This document shows, piece by piece, positions 7,475-8,769 of a stretch of DNA of 8,769 bases. Each line of letters starts with the position of its first letter. The first letter of the stretch is position 1. The notes beneath the pieces were generated by a model. The model did no database searches and was not told the DNA's origin. It was given only the letters and a program-made list of their open reading frames with translations. A program made the position numbers and the translations under genes. The DNA is from Chitinophagaceae bacterium UBA3961. Lineage in GTDB: Bacteria; Bacteroidota; Bacteroidia; Chitinophagales; Chitinophagaceae. Location: the NCBI GenBank assembly GCA_002385265.1, contig DGDD01000135.1, positions 1-8,769 on the forward strand. Reading direction: 5' to 3'.

Positions 7475-7510
7475 GCCTAAAGCCTAAGGCCTAACAACCT
7501 AAGGCCTAAA
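7475..7510. repeat. Heptamer array, GCCTAA type, 5 units
   Basis: The units are GCCTAAA, GCCTAAG, GCCTAAC, AACCTAAG (one extra base) and GCCTAAA. On the minus strand they read as TTAGGC units. The array abuts the A-run that forms the T-tract of the nusG terminator, so it lies just beyond the end of the nusG transcript. Confidence 0.8.
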
Positions 7511-7541
7511 AAAAAGGGTCCGCATTGCTGCAAACCCTTTT
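7508..7541 (-). terminator. Intrinsic terminator after nusG
   Basis: On the minus strand AAAAGGGTTTGC pairs with GCGGACCCTTTT, a 12-bp stem with two G-U pairs and an AGCAAT loop. A run of eight Ts includes the end of the stem. It starts 21 bases after the nusG stop codon. It shares the AAGGGTTTGC arm with the rplL terminator. Confidence 0.9.
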
Positions 7542-7562
7542 CAATTCTATTCTAAAAAAATC

Positions 7563-8126
7563 TTAAGCTAATTTCTCTACTTGCATGTAGTTGAGTTCTA
7601 CCGGTGTAGAGCGTCCGAAGATCTTTACTGTAACTTTCAATTTCTTCTTCTCGTCGTTTACTTCTTCGATGATACCGTTGAAATCGTTGAAAGGACCTTC
7701 GATGATCTTGATGGTTTCACCAACAATGAAAGGCTCGCTCATGCTTACGCCGCCGGCATCTGCCATTTCATCCATTTTACCCAACATTTTGTTTACTTCC
7801 GCTTTTCTGAGGGCGGTAGGATTGTCCTTGCCCAAGAAATGGATCACGTTGGTAGTATTCTTGATAACGTCGCGAAGATCGTCTGATAATTTCCCGTCTA
7901 CAACTTCGATCATTACATAACCCGGATAGTAGTTGCGTTCGCGCATTACTTTCTTACCGTTTTGAACTTTGTATACTTTTTCAACAGGTAAGAAAATTTG
8001 CTTTACAACTTCAGCCCAGCCGCCGCGAGAAATCTCTTTATCGAGGTATTCTTTTACTTTACGCTCTTTACCGCTCACCACGCGCAGCACGTACCATTTT
8101 GATTCTTGTTGGGTAGCTTGTTCCAT
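7563..8126 (-). CDS. nusG: Transcription termination/antitermination factor NusG
   Basis: NusG binds the polymerase clamp, suppresses pausing, and links polymerase to Rho or to ribosomal protein S10. The 187-residue product has an N-terminal NGN domain (about 10-120, WYVLRVVSGKERKVKEYL, then NYYPGYVMIEV) and a C-terminal KOW domain (about 132-187) with VGETIKIIEGPFNDFNGIIE and the ending PVELNYMQVEKLA. Length and domain order are standard, with no extra domain, so this is housekeeping NusG and not a specialised paralogue of the UpxY or RfaH type. Its ATG overlaps the secE stop by one base (TAATG), a sign of translational coupling. A strong terminator follows, so it is not transcribed with rplK as in many other bacteria. 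Confidence 0.99.
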   Translation of the reverse strand: MEQATQQESKWYVLRVVSGKERKVKEYLDKEISRGGWAEVVKQIFLPVEKVYKVQNGKKVMRERNYYPGYVMIEVVDGKLSDDLRDVIKNTTNVIHFLGKDNPTALRKAEVNKMLGKMDEMADAGGVSMSEPFIVGETIKIIEGPFNDFNGIIEEVNDEKKKLKVTVKIFGRSTPVELNYMQVEKLA

Positions 8127-8320
8127 TATGCTAATAATGAGTAAATGAATTTAAGACCGGTTTGTGCTAGAAGATCCATCACCCAAACCATAGCAGTAAT
8201 CAACAGGGTAGCTACCAGAACAATTACAGTTGATTGTTGCAATTCGCTCCAGGTAGGCCAGCTCACTTTCGAAAGCAACTCTGAGTAGCTCTCTTTGAAG
8301 TAGGTGGTTACTTTATTCAT
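8126..8320 (-). CDS. secE: Preprotein translocase subunit SecE
   Basis: SecE clamps and stabilises SecY in the SecYEG channel of the inner membrane. The 64-residue product is the short, single-span form. An amphipathic N-terminal helix (about 3-18, TTYFKESYSELLSKVSW) leads into the conserved VSWPTWSELQQST segment, then one transmembrane helix (about 31-51), and a short tail. The 20-base gap to the tRNA-Trp gene upstream has no room for a promoter, so transcription must come through the tRNA from upstream. The stop codon overlaps the nusG start. Confidence 0.96.
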   Translation of the reverse strand: MNKVTTYFKESYSELLSKVSWPTWSELQQSTVIVLVATLLITAMVWVMDLLAQTGLKFIYSLLA

Positions 8321-8340
8321 GTTTCGTTTTTTCAGTTAAC

Positions 8341-8414
8341 TGGCACGGGCACTAGGATTCGAACCCAGATCGAAGGTTTTGGAGACCTCTATTCTACCAT
8401 TGAACTATGCCCGT
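8341..8414 (-). tRNA. trnW: tRNA-Trp (anticodon CCA)
   Basis: The minus strand folds as a full cloverleaf. The acceptor stem is ACGGGCA/TGCCCGT (8414-8408 and 8351-8345). The D stem is GTTC/GAAT. The anticodon stem GAGGT/ACCTT has loop CTCCAAA with anticodon CCA. The T stem CTGGG/CCTAG has loop TTCGAAT. The discriminator is G, and the 3' CCA is encoded (8343-8341). The gene lies between tuf and secE, an arrangement common in Bacteroidota and some other bacteria, and is probably cut out of a longer transcript. Confidence 0.97.
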
Positions 8415-8532
8415 AGAAAGCTAAAAGCTATCCCGTGGTTAAAACGAGACAGCTTTTAGAATTTTTATCGGTGTAAATATAAGCTATTTACACGGCCTTT
8501 CGGCAAAAAGCTAAAAGCTTGTGGCTCTAAGC
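8415..8532 (-). other. tuf to tRNA-Trp spacer with nested inverted repeats
   Basis: The 118-base spacer is dense in structure. CTAAAAGCTGTCTCGT and ACGGGATAGCTTTTAG (minus strand, 8459-8444 and 8436-8421) form a 16-bp stem with G-U pairs and a 7-base loop, ending 6 bases before the tRNA. GTGTAAATA/TATTTACAC (8471-8479 and 8485-8493) is a perfect 9-bp stem. GCC-GAAA-GGC (8504-8495) is a small GNRA hairpin. The 13-mer AAAGCTAAAAGCT occurs at 8417-8429 and again at 8507-8519. None of the stems is followed by a proper T-tract on the minus strand, so tuf may read through into the tRNA. A processing role is inference. Confidence 0.6.
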
Positions 8533-8769
8533 TTATTTGATGATTTCAGATACCTGACCGGCACCTACGGTACGTCCACCTTCACGGATCGCGAATTTCA
8601 AACCTTTTTCCATCGCGATTGGTTGGATCAATTTAACAGTGATGCTAGTGTTATCACCAGGCATAACCATTTCAGTACCTGCAGCGAGTTCAACTTCACC
8701 AGTTACGTCGGTAGTACGGAAGTAGAACTGAGGACGGTATTTGTTAAAGAATGGAGTGTGACGTCCACC
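8533..8769 (-). CDS. tuf: Elongation factor Tu (C-terminal 78 residues, 5' part outside)
   Basis: EF-Tu brings aminoacyl-tRNA to the ribosome as a GTP complex. Only the end of the gene is present: 78 residues and a TAA stop, open to the window edge. They belong to domain 3, with the conserved [37 protein letters not shown] and the ending [17 protein letters not shown]. The N-terminal GTPase domain and domain 2 lie beyond base 8769. It is upstream of tRNA-Trp, secE and nusG on the same strand and is probably the first part of that unit seen here. Confidence 0.98.
   Translation of the reverse strand, partial: GGRHTPFFNKYRPQFYFRTTDVTGEVELAAGTEMVMPGDNTSITVKLIQPIAMEKGLKFAIREGGRTVGAGQVSEIIK

Larger units (their letters stand above)
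7141..7562. other. Repeat-filled spacer between two convergent genes
   Basis: The spacer is 422 bases between the 3' ends of the histone-like gene and nusG. It holds the terminator of each gene near its own end, and between them a series of short tandem repeats, described separately. Part of the plus strand (about 7281-7378) is strongly purine-biased. The one open frame across it (minus strand, 7249-7470) is made largely from the repeats. I see no promoter and no gene. Confidence 0.8.

Noticed and set aside
7475..7510. Telomere-like TTAGGC repeats on the minus strand
   Set aside because: There are only five imperfect units inside a bacterial chromosome next to a terminator. The likeness to a eukaryotic telomere repeat is coincidental.
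7591..7920. Plus-strand frames opposite nusG
   Set aside because: They are antisense to intact nusG, and the sequence reads as a by-product of its codons.
8421..8459. The 16-bp stem as a rho-independent terminator for tuf
   Set aside because: On the minus strand it is followed by CTTTCTACGG and then the tRNA, without a T-tract, so I describe it as a structured spacer only.

Overview
The window is a ribosomal-protein and RNA-polymerase core cluster. It most likely comes from a member of the Bacteroidota, plausibly Chitinophagaceae. The evidence is promoters of the Bacteroidota type (TTTG or TTG, 19 bases, then TAnnTTTG), no obvious Shine-Dalgarno sequences, and RpoB, L11 and EF-Tu sequences that look like that phylum, in a moderately AT-rich genome. 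The family-level guess is recognition from memory, not a search.

Almost everything lies on the minus strand, so it reads from high to low coordinates. First come the 3' end of tuf (EF-Tu), a tRNA-Trp(CCA) gene, secE and nusG (8769 down to 7563), closed by a strong intrinsic terminator. Next is a 422-base spacer full of short tandem repeats. Then comes one plus-strand gene (6793-7140) for a lysine/alanine-rich histone H1-like protein with its own strong terminator. Beyond it, rplK-rplA-rplJ-rplL (6425 down to 4120) start from a near-consensus promoter and end at a hairpin terminator. A separate promoter with a long leader drives rpoB (3738 down past base 1), which lacks only its last residues here.

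The genes act together. RpoB is the polymerase beta subunit. NusG couples polymerase to elongation, termination and the ribosome. L11, L1, L10 and L7/L12 form the L1 stalk and the GTPase-associated stalk where EF-Tu docks. SecE is part of the SecYEG translocon. In many bacteria secE-nusG-rplKAJL-rpoBC is nearly continuous. Here it is cut into three apparent transcription units: tuf-trnW-secE-nusG, rplKAJL and rpoB(-rpoC). The histone-like gene sits in reverse orientation in the nusG/rplK gap.

I found no defence system, mobile element, CRISPR array or unknown multi-gene system. The less ordinary parts are non-coding: long structured leaders before rplK, rplJ and rpoB; an 11-base sequence shared by the rplK and rpoB promoters over the expected start site; and several repeat tracts in the spacers, most with a 7-base period.
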